Part shown: positions 1-12,709 of the stretch, in pieces
How the letters are laid out: each line of letters starts with the position of its first letter
Position numbering within the stretch: position 1 is the first letter of the stretch
Assembly (NCBI GenBank): GCA_028554755.1
Contig: JAPTOF010000014.1
Location: forward strand, 7,068,001 to 7,132,000
Direction of reading: 5' to 3'
DNA length: 64,000 nt
Origin: Cordia subcordata
Taxonomy: Eukaryota; Streptophyta; Magnoliopsida; Boraginales; Cordiaceae
Made by a program: the position numbers and the translations under genes
The notes under the pieces: generated by a model
What the model was told of the DNA's origin: nothing
Databases searched by the model: none
Seen by the model: the letters and a program-made list of their open reading frames with translations, nothing else

Positions 1-66
1 ATAGTTTTCTTTTCTTTTTACTCTCTTTCTTTTTTTTTTTTTTTTTATCAATATGGTAATTGTATT

Positions 67-814
67 GGATTTTTTGCCTATAGACCCCCTATATTTAGGC
101 CTAATTATATTGCTAGTATCTAAGTTCATGAACTACAATTAAGACCCCCTGTGTGTTTTCAAAAGTTATACATTGGCCCCTTCATCAATTTTTCCGTCAA
201 TTCATTAATAGATTTTGTGAAATGTCTATTTTGTCTTTATCTTATTGAATAAAATGTCTATTTAGCCCTTGTTCTAATTAAAAATAAAAAATTAAATTAA
301 ATTTAAAAAAAAGAAAAAGAAAAACACCCACCCCCTTTCTAGGCCTGCCACCCCCTCCGCCCCCTACGCCTAGCCCCGCCACCCCATCCGCCCCAACCCC
401 AGCCCACCACCCTAACCAACCCCATCCCCAGTCCCGCAACCCCCACAATCCAAACCCCCAACCTCGCCATCAAAGAAGATGATGAAAAGAGGTGGGGGGG
501 GGGGTTCGCGGGAGGGGTGGGTGGTGATTTTAATTTTAATTTTAATTTTAAAATATGATGAAAATAAATTTAAAAAAGAAAAGAAAAGAAAAGAAAACAC
601 AAGGAGTGTATGTACAATTAAGAGAAAAAAAAGAAGCCCAGTCACATTTTTTGTGCGTGTTGGACACTTACTGTCAAAATGGACAAAAATCATGACAGAG
701 GGACAAAAGTACAGCTTTTGGAAAAATATAAGAGGTCTTAATTATAATTTCGTGAATTCAAGGACTAGGGTGTATTTATGCCTAAATATAAGGGATTTAT
801 AAGAAAAAAAAACC
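67..814. mobile_element. Mutator-like MITE with C-rich core
   Basis: The two ends are long imperfect inverted repeats of about 150 bp. The left end runs GGATTTTTTGCCTATAGACC and the reverse complement of the right end runs GGTTTTTTTTTCTTATAAAT; both continue into a shared TATATTTAGGC block and an ATTAAGACC block. The element is flanked by AATTGTATT (58-66) and AATTATATT (815-823), a 9-bp duplication with one mismatch, which is the size made by Mutator-like transposases. The middle (about 325-475) is strikingly C-rich on the plus strand. No transposase frame is visible, so it is non-autonomous. The short frames crossing it are not coding. Confidence 0.7.
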
Positions 815-823
815 AATTATATT

Positions 824-2617
824 TGTCAATTTACTTCAATTTGAGGTGGTCCATGCGGTGGTTCTAGCTATGTCAAACTAATTAATGATGCCTGATTTGT
901 TTTATTTGTCTCTCTAGGCATTAGGTACACATATCATTAATTAATTACACCCACATCGTATATGTTTTCCATGAAAAGATGTAGCCTTTTGTTTTTTCTG
1001 TCGATAACATTTATTGTTATATATATACTTTTTTGTCACATTATATTTGAGCGAAATAAATGCCAAGGAACTGCTAAGGCAGGTAATATTCCCGCATGAA
1101 ATAAGAACCCTAGTATTTCTCTCAGCCGAAGACATGCATCACCCAACAGGTCTATATGTGGAAAAATATATGTATCTTCAAGTACACCACCACTTCAAGC
1201 CTCTTTTATCTAATGTCATATCGAAATCTGACTTCAAACATAACAATAACAATAACAACAATAATTACAAAAATAATAATTTACATGTACAATATTTTCT
1301 TTCTTACTTAATTACCTCAGTGACGACTCAAATTCAAAAACTTGTAGGTCAAATGAGGGTATTACTATTGATTTAAAAACTTATATATATGACTCAGCAA
1401 GGCTATATATAGTCCTAACTCATTCCAATTTTCATTGACATATATTTATCTTTAATGTATTTTTAGTGTGCAAAGTTAATTTAACCTTATTGGAAAAATT
1501 AGTTACATGTGAGTGTTTAATTATGTACTTCTTGTTACGGTCCCTACTTCCCTTCTGAAAAAGGAAATCCTAATTAAATGCCCTCTTGAGTATATATGAT
1601 TTAGTTTACTCTTGTAGTTAATATTTATTATTATATGAAAGCTTTTTGTATGGTCGTATTACACTGGGTGATGAAAGTTAAGTTTAACTACTTCCAAACC
1701 TAAATTCGACTATTATTTCTTAGAAAAATTTTGTGCAGACATTTACAGGTTGAAGCATATAGATAGATAGACAAACAAACAGACAATAGAGAGTTTCGGA
1801 GCAGTTTAAGCGAATAGATAAATAAAAGATTTAGGAAATAGTTCAAGTGGTTAAAACTAAATGTCCTTCTTTTAATTTAACAATGTGTTCTAATGCGCTG
1901 TTTATATTAATTATGTTGGAATGTACATTCTTGCATATTAAAAAATTATCATATAAAATTTTCGACTGCAACTCTAATTGATCAATAAATTTTTAATATG
2001 GAACGTCGGTGATTCCTAACAAGATATTTGAGTTGAGTATTTTTTATCGACCTTTTCACGTCATCCACGTGTAACTCATTTAAATTTACTTCACTTGTTC
2101 GAGCTCTCAGCTCATGGTTCTCGGTGAGCCACCACTTTGACTAATTAATCTTTAGAACGAACCTCAATCATTCTTACCAAATTAAACATTTTTAATGAAA
2201 GAACGTAGGTTCGGATTTGGACACGTATCCCTTCTTTTCTGGCTAACTTTTCTTAGTGAAGATTAAGATATTGATTAGTGGGAATCAATAGCTTGATAAA
2301 TTAATCCCCTTCACGGCATTTCTTTTATGAGTATATAAAATATAAACATATCCATCAAATCAAATCACTGATTACTTCATTTTGTTTCATTCCAAACCCA
2401 ATTGATGTTACTCATTCATTGAATCTATATTGGACTGTTAGAGCAATAAAATACTATCTCTACGCAACATCAAACACTGTAGTACTCGTAAATGCTTGAT
2501 ATTATTACACTAGTTGATGTTTTCTAGTTCGAAATTGAACCAATAATTACGATAAGATATTCGCATATTGCTGCTACTTCAACTTCTTTTAATTTCCACA
2601 ATAATATTATCTTGTTG
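824..2617. other. Gene-free stretch downstream of the MYB gene
   Basis: AT-rich sequence with no exon-like frame that I can connect by splice sites. It holds short AAC/AAT runs near 1243-1285 and a GATA/GACA run near 1760-1785. It contains the 3' side of the MYB gene, which ends at 2618 on the minus strand. Confidence 0.6.
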
Positions 2618-2972
2618 TTAAATAACACTAATTGGGCCCATCAAGTAGGAAGTTGATGGCAACTCTTGTTGACCCCCACTTCGTGGAGCAGCTAACGTGA
2701 GCTCTAGACGATCACCATCACCATCATCATCAAGACCTGCAGCCATTGGAGATATGGAGGAGGCCATTGTTGCCGCCAGTGTTGTTGCAGAAGAAGACGT
2801 CGTGCAATGGTGATTTGAAGCTTGCCGTGCTTCTCCAGCAGCTTCTTGGTTGTGTTTTGTTATATTATTGCTCTTGACCTACGATTTGCGAGAGAATATA
2901 ATTAACTAAAAGAATTGGAAAAGACGATTATTTGATGTATGAAACTCTAGATATGTACAAGTTGTTTAGAGT

Positions 2973-3024
<52 letters not shown>

Positions 3025-3678
3025 ATGTCGAAAAGACTGGAACGTCTTTTCCTTTTGTTGAGACTGGCTTGACGGAGAAAATACTTTTGGGCATGACTAG
3101 CAACTTGGGTTGGAGTTCTGGTGGTGACGAAGTTTCTTGAGATGCCTCTCCAATCCCCTTTTCCGAGCTTCTCGAGCCCTATTAAGAACGTCCTGTGTTC
3201 CTCCTCTGTCCATGGCACACCTAATTATCCACCCATAAAACAAAAAAAAACAATTACACACAAACACATAATAAGGAGATATGTGTGTTAGGAAAAAAAA
3301 AAAAAATACGTATCAACGTGTCGTGTTGCGTGTCTGCATACCGAATTCGTGCTCACCTTTCTTCCTTTCGTGGACACGACCTAACAGGCCATCAGAGAGG
3401 TAACCAAGAGCCATCTTATTATCAGCAGAAATTTCGCCGCTGATAGTCGAAGAAACAAGCGACGATGAAGACGGCGAAGATGACGATGACGACAAGCAAT
3501 CCAAGCTGAAACTTTTCTTCATGGAGATACATGAAGATGATGAAGGTGAGATGTCAATTTGCACCCCAAACAGCCTTATGCCTCCCACCATGGCTGATGA
3601 AACTTTGCTATGAGGAGGAGTGGTACAAGTTCTTGAATTGTGACCTATATTTCCACAATGTGAGCATTTCCTGCCCAT
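2618..3678 (-). CDS. Short SHAQKYF-type MYB-like transcription factor (At5g56840-like repressor)
   Basis: Three exons: 3678-3357, 3220-3024 and 2878-2618. All introns are GT-AG and phases match, giving 259 residues. The first ATG is at 3678; an in-frame GTG two codons upstream is not a likely start. Visible parts, in order: a CX2CX4HX4C zinc knuckle (C5, C8, H13, C18), an RLFGV repression motif (35-39), a serine-rich linker, a single MYB repeat from W111 to the SHAQKYF signature (149-155) with the second core Trp at 131, and an EAR motif LELTL at 231-235. Known family members bind TATCCA/GATAAG-type sites and repress. The protein is shorter than KUA1/MYBS3 but matches the size and the motif order, including the final PISV-type C-terminus, of the small At5g56840 group. 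Two independent repression motifs make a nuclear repressor role likely, by inference. Intron 2 opens directly into a long TA repeat. Confidence 0.88.
2976..3022. repeat. (TA)n microsatellite abutting a splice donor
   Basis: An uninterrupted TA run of about 47 bp inside intron 2 of the MYB gene. The intron's donor GT (3023-3022) is itself the first dinucleotide of the run on the minus strand, so repeat length changes sit immediately next to the 5' splice site. Confidence 0.95.
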
Positions 3679-3733
3679 TCTCACCTAGACAAGTTAATCT
3701 TAACTTCCCCAAACTACCGACACCTACATTCAT

Positions 3734-3790
3734 AGAGAGAGTGAGTGTGTGTGTGTGTGTGAGAAAGAGAAATAGAGAGAGAGATAGAGA
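3734..3790. repeat. GT/GA microsatellite in the MYB 5' leader
   Basis: Compound GAGA, GTGTGT and GAGA runs about 60-110 bp upstream of the MYB start codon. On the gene's strand this is a CT/CA-rich leader, a common composition of plant 5' UTRs. Confidence 0.85.
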
Positions 3791-3799
3791 GTGTAGATT

Positions 3800-6700
3800 A
3801 TGAAGTGTATCATCACAAGGTGGGGTTTATGAAAATGGATGCACACCAAGAGAGTTGATGATGATTGGATGGGGGGTATATTTGGATTTTTTCCCAACTT
3901 GCATGGGATCCTACCTAAACAACCAATATCACTTCCATCCTATAGAATACCGAAATCGACAGGGTATCTTATTGAGCATGGTTATTTATCATTCTTTTTT
4001 TTTTGGGTTATTTATTGATTATTTTATATATGTTGAAGTATATATTTCTTTCATACAAAAAATCCACAAATTATAGTTCAAGATCTTGGGTTATTTGTCT
4101 TATTACTAATTGACTTTAATATGAAACTTATAATTTTTGATATGGTATTAGAATTGGTTTATGCATCGTCAAGGTATGATTCTTAACATAGTCTCATCCT
4201 AATCTTAATGGGAAAAAAATAGCCTAAAACTGAAAAATAAATATAACACAAAAATAAATTAAAGTAGAGAAAAGAAAACGTTATCCAAATTTCTTCAGCA
4301 GTTAGTGATATAAGATTTCGAATTCTATTGTTGTTGCTTGAAGGAGAGGAACAAATAAAAAAAAAAGAAAAAGATTGAAATCCTATTCTAAACTAGCTAT
4401 TGCTGTATATTGCTTCAATCTTCATTAATTGGTGGTTAGCGTTAGTCTTCATCGCACATATATAGGCAAAGTCAATATTTTTTCTTGTGCCTTAAATCGT
4501 TCCCTTTTTTATCTTTTGTTTTCTTCATTTGTTTGTTTCCTTTTCAATTAAAACTAAAATTGGTCAAGGTTACTAATTAACTTTTCTTTTCTTCCAAACT
4601 TTTCCTTTCTTCACTGCTTTCCATATTCGGCTCAACAATTTATCTTCTAATTAAATAATAATTCTGTATAAATTAAAATAAATTGTTAGTCCCAAAATAT
4701 GTAAGAAAAACTCAAATCAATTAAAAAACCGTCAAACGCTCAAAATTCTAATAAACTATCATCAAATAATTTACCATGACGCCCAATTTAATAAAAGATT
4801 AATGGAAAATTGAATTAACATCAACTATCCTGTCCTTAAGCTCTTGTTTTCTCGGGATGTTAGATATATATTTTTCTTACATGAAAAATTTATAAATTTT
4901 TAATCCACCAATGTATGTTCTAATGGATATGTTAAGATAATATATTTTATTTTGTTATTTTAAAACATATGGACTACACGCAGAGGGAGACTTTGAAGCT
5001 TCATTTAATTTTTTATAAGATGCTGATAACTATACGTCATCATCTTGGCTACTGCGATTCAAGATCGTTTCTAGCACAAAATTTAATTGGCGCTGATCAA
5101 CTGCACCATCAGTCACCATGCACAATCAACAGTTCGTAACAAATTATTAATTGAATGCTTGCTTATCCCTAACTTTAAGTCTTTAACCAAAACTTGAGAT
5201 TTGGAATTATGTAAATATACTTTTTTATAATGAGTAACTCATTTAGACAGATCATCATGTTAAATTTTAACTTCACATTATAAGTTCAATGTTACAGTTT
5301 TATATATGCTTATACTCTAGTATGTGTTCTAAGTCAGCATATAGATCAAAAAATATTTGACCAAAAATATAAGCATTCAAGCCTAAAATTTCTAATCATA
5401 GTAAAGTCACTACCATAAGCGGAGGTACATATAAACAAAAGGGTGCACCTGGCTTTCCTAAGGGAAAAAAATTAGTTTTTTTTTTTTTTTGGTTGCTGTC
5501 ACAAGAGGTTAATACAAATGAAGTGCATCACTAAGGAGCTCAGTCACAAGACGGCTATAATTAACGTTACCCAACCAGTAAACCGAAAAGTCTGGGGTTG
5601 AGAGAGTAGCTTAGAAATTGCCAATGGTGCATCTCATTGTAATCGTGATAAGTAATGAGAAAAGATTTAAGTTTGTAATTTATTGTATTGTAAGAAGCAA
5701 AAAAGTTAAAAAAAAAAAAAAAACAACTAAAAACTAGAGAGAGCAAAAAGAAGATAGAAAGGAGAGCAAAATAAAACAAAATAGTAAAAAATAAATAAAT
5801 AAGTTTGGTCTAATCTTACATAAAGAGAGAGATATTTAATTGCATTGATCGTAAATTAAGTATTCAACAATCATTATATATACTTCGAAAAAAGAAACCA
5901 AAAATGTTCCGTGTTCAGCATATGATAATTACTATAAAAAATTTACTAAAAAAAAAAAAAATTCCCCAAAAAAAAATCCAAACTAAAACTGTTAAATATA
6001 ATAGACAAACTATTGGTTTCGATTGATTTGGATTTCAAATAATTTTTGGGTGATTTTTGGATGGTTTTTAGTCGAATCTTACAAATAATAATTCAAATTA
6101 ATAAGCTAACAATTATATTTCTTATAATTGCATGCAACAAAAAAATTATATATTGTATATAATAATAATAATAATAATAACAACAACAACAACACCAACA
6201 ATAATAATAATACAGGCAATTCAGTTTGAATCCGGTTTTGACTCTCTTAAATCGCAAACTGATCTGCTCATGTTAGTTTCTAAAAAGATAAAATCATAAA
6301 TGATCAAATCAATTTTAACTATCAAGTTACGATTTACTCTGTTCAACAAAAATAGTATTTGTAATTTTTATGGTTTTATGTACACACCTAGTGGTTGGTT
6401 AGATTTGTTTATAATTTGCTAGAAGTTGAGAATATTATTAAGATTATGTATATTGTAATCTATATATGTACGTCTCAATCTAGTTACTGTATCTTTTCAT
6501 TGCCTTTGATGGATAATAGTCACATTTTATAATGGCCACTTATTGTAGTAGTGATATCAAATATCTAATGATAAGATTTTATATAGTTAAGCATCCAGGA
6601 TAATTGAGTTTTAAATTACAGGATAAGATATCACTAATGACTAATAATTGCTCTTAGATAACACTGCATTCGCTGATTTTTTTTCTTGTATTCTGATTTT

Positions 6701-7035
6701 CATTTTCTGTAGAAGTGATATTGTCTGCGAGAACTATCATATTGGTGAAGGAAATATTCTAACACAACTTCAATGACAACTTCAGAAAACGTTTTAAGTT
6801 CTAATTGGGCAAGGGAGTACATGATTTGATTTAGTTCAATTTTAAGTTTATTCCAAATTAAATCAAACGAGTTAATTTTTATTTGAAACTAAGCGTTAGT
6901 TCCTAATCGTGTACAATAACAAAAAAATTTGAAGCCTGATAGTTCAAAATTTGGAGTTTTAGTTTATTAATTTTTGCTTAATAAGCAAAAAATATATTAG
7001 AATTTTGTTTATATTAATTTAAACCAATTAATTTA
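3800..7035. other. Gene-free AT-rich stretch
   Basis: No convincing exon is visible on either strand. It includes the presumed MYB promoter next to 3800, several poly-A/T tracts, and an ATA/ACA trinucleotide run near 6160-6212. Frames of 60-70 codons here are low-complexity. Confidence 0.6.
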
Positions 7036-7039
7036 AATG

Positions 7040-7500
7040 CACAATTAACTTTTGGTTTATTATAAATTATTTAAATTTTTTATTTTAATACTTAAAATCC
7101 AAAATTAATTTTTAAATATAACACACACACACATACATACATACATACATACATATGTAATATTAAGCAAAAGAAAAAATATAGATTAATTTATATTTTC
7201 ATAACCAGCAAAAAAAATTGAAAATTTATATATGTATACATTTATGTAATAGTCTAGAATTTATAAGTTTTTGTGTGAGTATGCCACATAAGAGTTTGAT
7301 TCTCATGTGAAAAAATCAATCTAGGATAGAAAAATAAAATAAAATGTCACATAAGCAAAAAATTAACACTAATACTTAATGGTGTGTAAATCTCATTTTA
7401 TCATAAGTTCAAGTCCTTCTACTAAAACTTTTAAAATTTAAGCTCTTAATGTCATATTTTACATAGTTTAAGCCATAAAACTATCTTTTTCCCTTTCATA
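7040..7500. repeat. Dispersed repeat, copy 1 (partner at 63505-63980)
   Basis: This stretch aligns by eye over about 450 bp with the end of the window in the same orientation. Shared blocks include TTTATTATAAATTATTTAAA-type sequence, then AGATTAATTTATA, then GTAATAG...TTATAAGTT, then ATATGCCA..TAAGAG, then a TAAGTTCAA block and the closing TAAAACTTTTAAA. The copies differ by many substitutions and by a microsatellite in the middle (ACAC/ATAC here, TA in the partner). I cannot assign the family. Confidence 0.6.
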
Positions 7501-7547
7501 AGAGTGGAAACTTAAAAAAAAAAAAAAGGTTAAAAAACTAGAAGCTC

Positions 7548-8040
7548 TAAAATAGGGCTCTTTGAAAGTTATTCTTTCACGATGTCAAAATTATTTTCCT
7601 TCATTTTTCTCAAAAATGTTACTCCACATATTTTTAAAATTTTAATATTGTCCTCAAAACAACTAAAAGTTTAATAAGTAAAATATAAAGCCAAACAATT
7701 AACGACTTTTGTTTAACAACACTTTTACTCAAAAATCTGCTATCAAATGCTGTGTAGTTCAATAGTTAAAATCTCACAATTAGGTCAAACAGAGTGTGAG
7801 AAGTTTGAAATTAGAGCTTTCTAGAAAAAGTTTTTCAAGAGTTAGAATATTATATATGTCAAAATTTGTTTCTCTTCTTTTTTTCTTCTAAAAAATATCA
7901 TTCCATATGTTGAGAGCCTAGTATTACTTTCAAAGCAATTAAAAACTTAACACCAGAAAAATGCAAGCCTAAATAGTTAATTAATTATTGTTATTCGACG
8001 ATATTTTTACTTAAAGTTCTACTACTAAAAACTTTAAAAT
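7548..8040. repeat. Diverged tandem duplication, unit about 275 bp
   Basis: Two consecutive units (about 7548-7750 and 7820-8040) share an order of blocks: an opening TAGAGCT/AGGGCTC, TGTCAAAATT, a C/T-rich run, an AAAATRTYACTCCA-like block, CAAARCAAYTAAAARYTTAA, and a final TTTTTACTYAAA. Divergence is high, so this is an old duplication. No coding potential is seen. Confidence 0.5.
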
Positions 8041-8429
8041 TCAACAACTAAAATTTTATAAGTCAATTAGACAAAACCTAAATTCTAGATACCTAAATTA
8101 ATAGACAATTATGAGGAACCAACATCGATCCTCCAGATTAGGAGTAGCTTAAGTAATTGAGATTACTTCTCCAAAAAATAAAGTCCTAAGTTCAAATATT
8201 GTGAAAATAGGGGATTTGCCAAAAAAAACCACAAAATAAAAAGAAAAAGAAAAAGAAGAAAACAACATGTCGTTTAGGAATAGCATAATAATAAACAGTT
8301 TTTGCTCTTATTTGACCCCTACTTACGCCGGTCAGAAGCTATTAGGAACGAGATGGGGGAATACACTGATTATGCATGGGTGGGACAGGACTCCCGACTC
8401 CGTGTCAAATTTTCGCTCTTGGGTTACGT

Positions 8430-8541
8430 TGTCATTTTTATGATTTTTTTGGAGGGTGTTCGATGAACGTGTGTTATGTCTTGTTTGTCATTTTTATGAT
8501 TTTTTTGGAGGGTGTTCGATGAACGTGTGTTATGTCTTGTA
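8430..8541. repeat. Perfect 56-bp tandem duplication
   Basis: The 56-bp segment beginning TGTCATTTTTATGATTTTTT at 8430 is repeated identically from 8486 and ends in TGTCTTGT. The two units show no difference, so the duplication is recent or has been conserved by conversion. Confidence 0.92.
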
Positions 8542-10110
8542 ATGATGATGTTTAAATCTTTTGGTCTGGATGTCAAAATTAATGGTGGTTTTGATTTGAG
8601 TAGATACTTGTTGGACCAATTTTGGTTGATTCATTTATGTACATCTATATTTTATCAATGAAATGTGTTGGTTTTATACTAAAAAATAGGTTTTGATGGA
8701 ATTGATTTTCTAAAGTATTTTTAAATTTTTTAAAAATATTTTTTAAAAGATTTGAAATTTTGACTTCTGAAAAAAGTTAAAATCAAATTTTTTTTAGATT
8801 CAATTCAAATGCTTATGGTAAAAAGATGACTTCTTTTAGTCTTTTAAAAATCTCAACCATCAAATAAGAACAAATAAATTGGTGAATTTGGAAAAACTGT
8901 TAAAATAAATTTCAAATGAATGGTTGTATGATTGAAAGATACTGAATTATGAGATTGAAAGTTTATCTTAACTTTTTATTTAACTTCTTTGGAATTTGTA
9001 TAAAATTAAAATTACATTTATATCTTTAATAAGTTCTGCAAAAGCTTATAAAGAAAATAAACAATGCATACCAAACCAATTAACTGTCCCAAAAGAATAA
9101 ATCGATTTTGAATACCAAAATTTAAAAAATAAACATTAGAGAATATTCTTTTGTTACACAAACATGTAAATATTTTTTTTTTTTGTAAAAAACAAAGAAA
9201 AAAAATAAATACACAAACATCTAAATAATTTTTTGTTACACACCTATGTTTAATAAATTCTTATATCTTTAAGATTCTAAAATCTTATGTCAACAAGGAT
9301 TTAGTTTCCTAATTAGTAATAATACTACTTTCCTTCAATATATGCAGCACAGGCCTCTTTTTTATTTTTTTCACGCCTCACAAAACTACCATCTTACACC
9401 ATAATCCAACGCCTCAGTCAGAAGCTTGAGATAACAAACACAACTCTTCGTCTCTCATACAAGCCTCACGCAACAAACAGAAAGCACGGCTGCCCACAAA
9501 AGAAGGCTTAAGTGTATGCAAAAAAAAATTATGCATGAAGAAACGAAAAATAATTACACAAGATTGGTCAAAATTGCATGCTAATATTCTAGGCCAAATC
9601 TTTAAACACATACTTTTTTGTTAACAAGCTTAGACTCAAATACAAATGCAATTATAGGCACTCAGTAGCTAAATCCCACATCAAGTCGTTTTTTTACTGA
9701 GTTAAAGGATGAATCACCATTGCTTTTGATGCCTGCAGACCCTGAAGACAACGGCAACGAGAATTGTTCATTTGATATTGTGAACAAGGTGAATTTGGTC
9801 ATCTATAATTCACTTTTGCAACACAAAGTGAACTAATTTGCTCATCCATCATTCACTTTTGGATTTCAAAATTCGCCTTTCTTCTATTGTTTCTTTCCCA
9901 GACTTTGATTACAACCCAGTAAATTTATCAGAGCATTAGATTAGCAAGGTTTTTCTCTGTGGTGATGATCCTATTCTTACTCACAACTATGGCATTGCAG
10001 TCATCAATGGCGGCAATAAAAAGCTTGCTTTTGCCATGCATGGAGATAGCAGATGGGCGCAATTTGAAAACTCACACAGAGACTATTACGATGTTATTTA
10101 CTGCAATGAT

Positions 10111-10515
10111 TGTTAGAAAATGCAAATCAAAATTAATTAGATACAAGGAATAATAATTGGTTCATGGAACTTGGCAAAGGAAGATTTATGTACATACATC
10201 ATACATCTTTGATAGCCATAAATTTAGTTAAATATGTTTAGCTTTTCTAGATATTCATTACATGCTTGGAGTAGACTAGTACTAGTATAAATAGGGGTGC
10301 TTTGCAAAGTGTTTTGGCAAGCAAGAGAGGAAAAGGAAAAAGAGTGAATGGAAAGAAGAAAATATTGAGAGAAAAGTGAGTTCTATTGTAAAGGCAGTAG
10401 CCTATATACTTTGAGAATTTTATATTCAATACATATCATATTTTGTAGTAATTTTATTCTTCTTTGTGCTCTCAAATTTGTCTAAGTATTTGTAAAACCA
10501 AAATAGTTTCCAACA
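10111..10515 (+). mobile_element. Solo LTR inserted in pseudogene A
   Basis: A 405-bp insertion absent from copy B at the same point. It starts TGTTAGAAA and ends TTTCCAACA, the usual TG...CA inverted ends of an LTR. Flanking 5-mers are ATGAT (10106-10110) and AAGAT (10516-10520), one mismatch. It holds a TATAAATA box about 175 bp in and no coding sequence, as expected after recombination between two LTRs. Confidence 0.75.
10286..10293 (+). promoter_or_regulatory. TATA box of the solo LTR
   Basis: TATAAATA followed by GGGG inside the solo LTR, placed where an LTR promoter would sit. Orientation agrees with the element reading on the plus strand. Confidence 0.5.
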
Positions 10516-11489
10516 AAGATTTCATATGCGTGTTGCCAAGAAATAATCGCGTGAAAGTCTGGTGTAGAAACAACTCCTACCCAAGAAACGTAATGGACAT
10601 GAAGCCAACTTTTAATTTCCAGCAAACATGCCAGAATTGAAGCAGCCTGCAAGTGACTTGTACACTAGCCAAATTTACATGGTTGAGTCAAAAAGTGAAA
10701 TTTTGCTTCTTCTGAGATGCATTGGCAAATATGTTAATCCCTATGGCGAACTTGTCCAAGAAGCAGACTAATAAGAAAATGATAATCAGAATTTTTGCTG
10801 TCCATACGCGACAAAGAACTTCTATGTTTACAAGTTCGATTTTAACAAGAACGAATGGTTTGAGTTGAAGAATTTGGATGTTCAGATGCAGTTAGTGGGT
10901 GGTAATCAATCGTAAGTCTTTGTCAGCCAAGGAATATGAAAGGTGCAAAGAGAACACCATTTATTTTGCTGATGATTTGTGGGATCGGATGAATGAACAT
11001 AACATGTATGAAGGCCATGACATGGGTGTCTTTGACTTAGAAGATGGGAGTATTAAGGAGATCTATGATCAGTACGATAAGACAAAATGGCACCAGCTTT
11101 TTGGATTTTTTGGAGTTAATAAAATCCATGGTTGAGATGATCATAGCTGTGAAAGCAAACAGTAGATTTTCCAATCCTCTGTTGTAATATTTAGTTCTCA
11201 GATTTTTCGTGGGTGTGTTTGGTTCTTTAAATCTTGTGGGATTCCCAAGAACGCTAAATTAGGAATGTTATGTTCACATGTTTGGTTCGCATATTAAAAA
11301 GATATTGTTGGTCATATGACTCCTAAGAATCCAATATTCCCATGTATTCTCCCAATTTAATTCTTATGTGAGAGGTATGTATCTTGCATTCCCAAGCTAT
11401 GAGAATGTATTAGATGTATATAAAAACACAAAAATATCTGCATTAGCCATAACAAGAAAATAGTTCTTTTCTGTTATTTTATTGTTTTT

Positions 11490-11850
11490 AACACACATTT
11501 GGCTGACGCACATTATGTACACACAATGCACACACTTCACACAATTAAGCACACACTACGTGCACTATGCTCACACACTACACATATTTCACCTAATTAA
11601 GCACATAGTATACTCTGTACACACATTGCATAAATATTGCCATACTACACATATTGTACATACTACACACATTGCACATAAACATTACACACATTACATA
11701 CACAATACATTTACATATTGCATATATACACATACATTACACTTAAAAACACACACTACTCATACACTGAACGCATTACACATGCTTCACACTCAAAACA
11801 CACACTGCATACACATTATACACACTACACATATTACATAAACTTAAAAA
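11490..11850. repeat. CACA/ACAT-rich degenerate tandem repeat
   Basis: About 360 bp built from variants of CACACTACACATATT and CACACATTRCA, with very few Gs on the plus strand. A 119-codon open frame (11482-11841), rich in His and Thr, is a by-product of the repeat and not a gene. Confidence 0.85.
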
Positions 11851-12709
11851 ACTTGATATCTTAAATATACTATTTTTGGAGCCTTTTCCATATGTTTGTT
11901 TCTTGCCCGTCATATTGAATGATGGTGAAGTCACATCATTTGATCTAGTACCATCTATTTTCTTTTGCATCAATGGTTACTATAATGGTTTTTTTCAATG
12001 AGATGTATTGAATAAGCCATTACCACTCAATCTTTTCGAGCAAGCTTTGTCATTTTTTTATGAGGTGTATGAAAAATAAGCCATCACCACTTAATCTTTC
12101 GAGCAAGCTTTGGGTCATCAATCTTTTGTCAATAATTTCCATCCAATGAAACTAATGGCTAAAATGAAAATAACGGAAGTTACAAAATATTAGAGTACAA
12201 TATTGGTAAGTTTAAATATTTCAATTCTAATAAATAACGAATGATTTTGGAACCTTTTGACATAATTATACGTGACAATACTCTATTTCAAATATGTGAA
12301 ATTAAAACTATAATAATTTAGGACAAATTTATTGTGTCCAATTATGTTTATCTTTTAATTTAATCATTATAACATTTTCGTTTATAAACTTTGTTATAGC
12401 AAAATTTTTTGTAACACACCTACATTTAATAAATTCTTGTATTCTTAAAATTCTAAAATCCTACGTCAACAAGGATTTAGTTTCCTAATCAGTATATAAT
12501 ACTACTTTCCTTTAATATATCTACCACACTCCTTTTTTCTTTTTCTTCACAACTCAAAGAACTAGCCTCATACAACATAATACAAAGCGTCAATCAGAAG
12601 CTTAAAATAACAAATACAATGCCTCGTCTCTAACAGAAGCCTCAAGCAACAAATACAAAGCTTGGCTGCCCACAAAAGAAAGCTCAAGTGTATGCAGATA
12701 GAGTTTTGC

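Larger units (their letters stand above)
9535..11135 (+). pseudogene. F-box/DUF295 (KIB beta-propeller) pseudogene A
   Basis: The start corresponds to the ATGAAGAAACG block shared with copy B. The reading frame is broken repeatedly by stops and indels, so no protein longer than about 80 residues survives. The last open piece (10899-11135) reads GHDMGVFDLEDGSIKEIY, typical of the C-terminal end of plant F-box proteins with the DUF295/KIB domain. A piece around 9959 onward is the shifted frame of a segment that in copy B reads KKLAFFEHGD. Upstream, the F-box itself is decayed. A solo LTR (10111-10515) interrupts the propeller region. The family normally acts as a substrate adaptor in SCF ubiquitin ligases; this copy cannot encode one. 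Confidence 0.75.
9226..11352. repeat. Segmental duplication, unit A
   Basis: This unit and unit B (12403-14283) are alignable from a shared TTTGTTACACACCTA-type block through the pseudogene and its 3' flank, ending near a shared ATTCTCC. The duplication therefore includes 5' flank, coding remnant and 3' flank. Unit A carries an extra solo LTR and unit B an extra MITE. Confidence 0.8.

Noticed and set aside
479..802. Open frames across the C-rich MITE
   Set aside because: Low-complexity translation of element sequence on both strands.
3313..3684. MYB start two codons upstream of 3678
   Set aside because: That codon is GTG; the first ATG is at 3678 and matches the MGRKC start of related proteins.
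11482..11841. 119-codon His/Thr-rich frame
   Set aside because: Product of the CACA-rich tandem repeat; no start context, domain or splice support.
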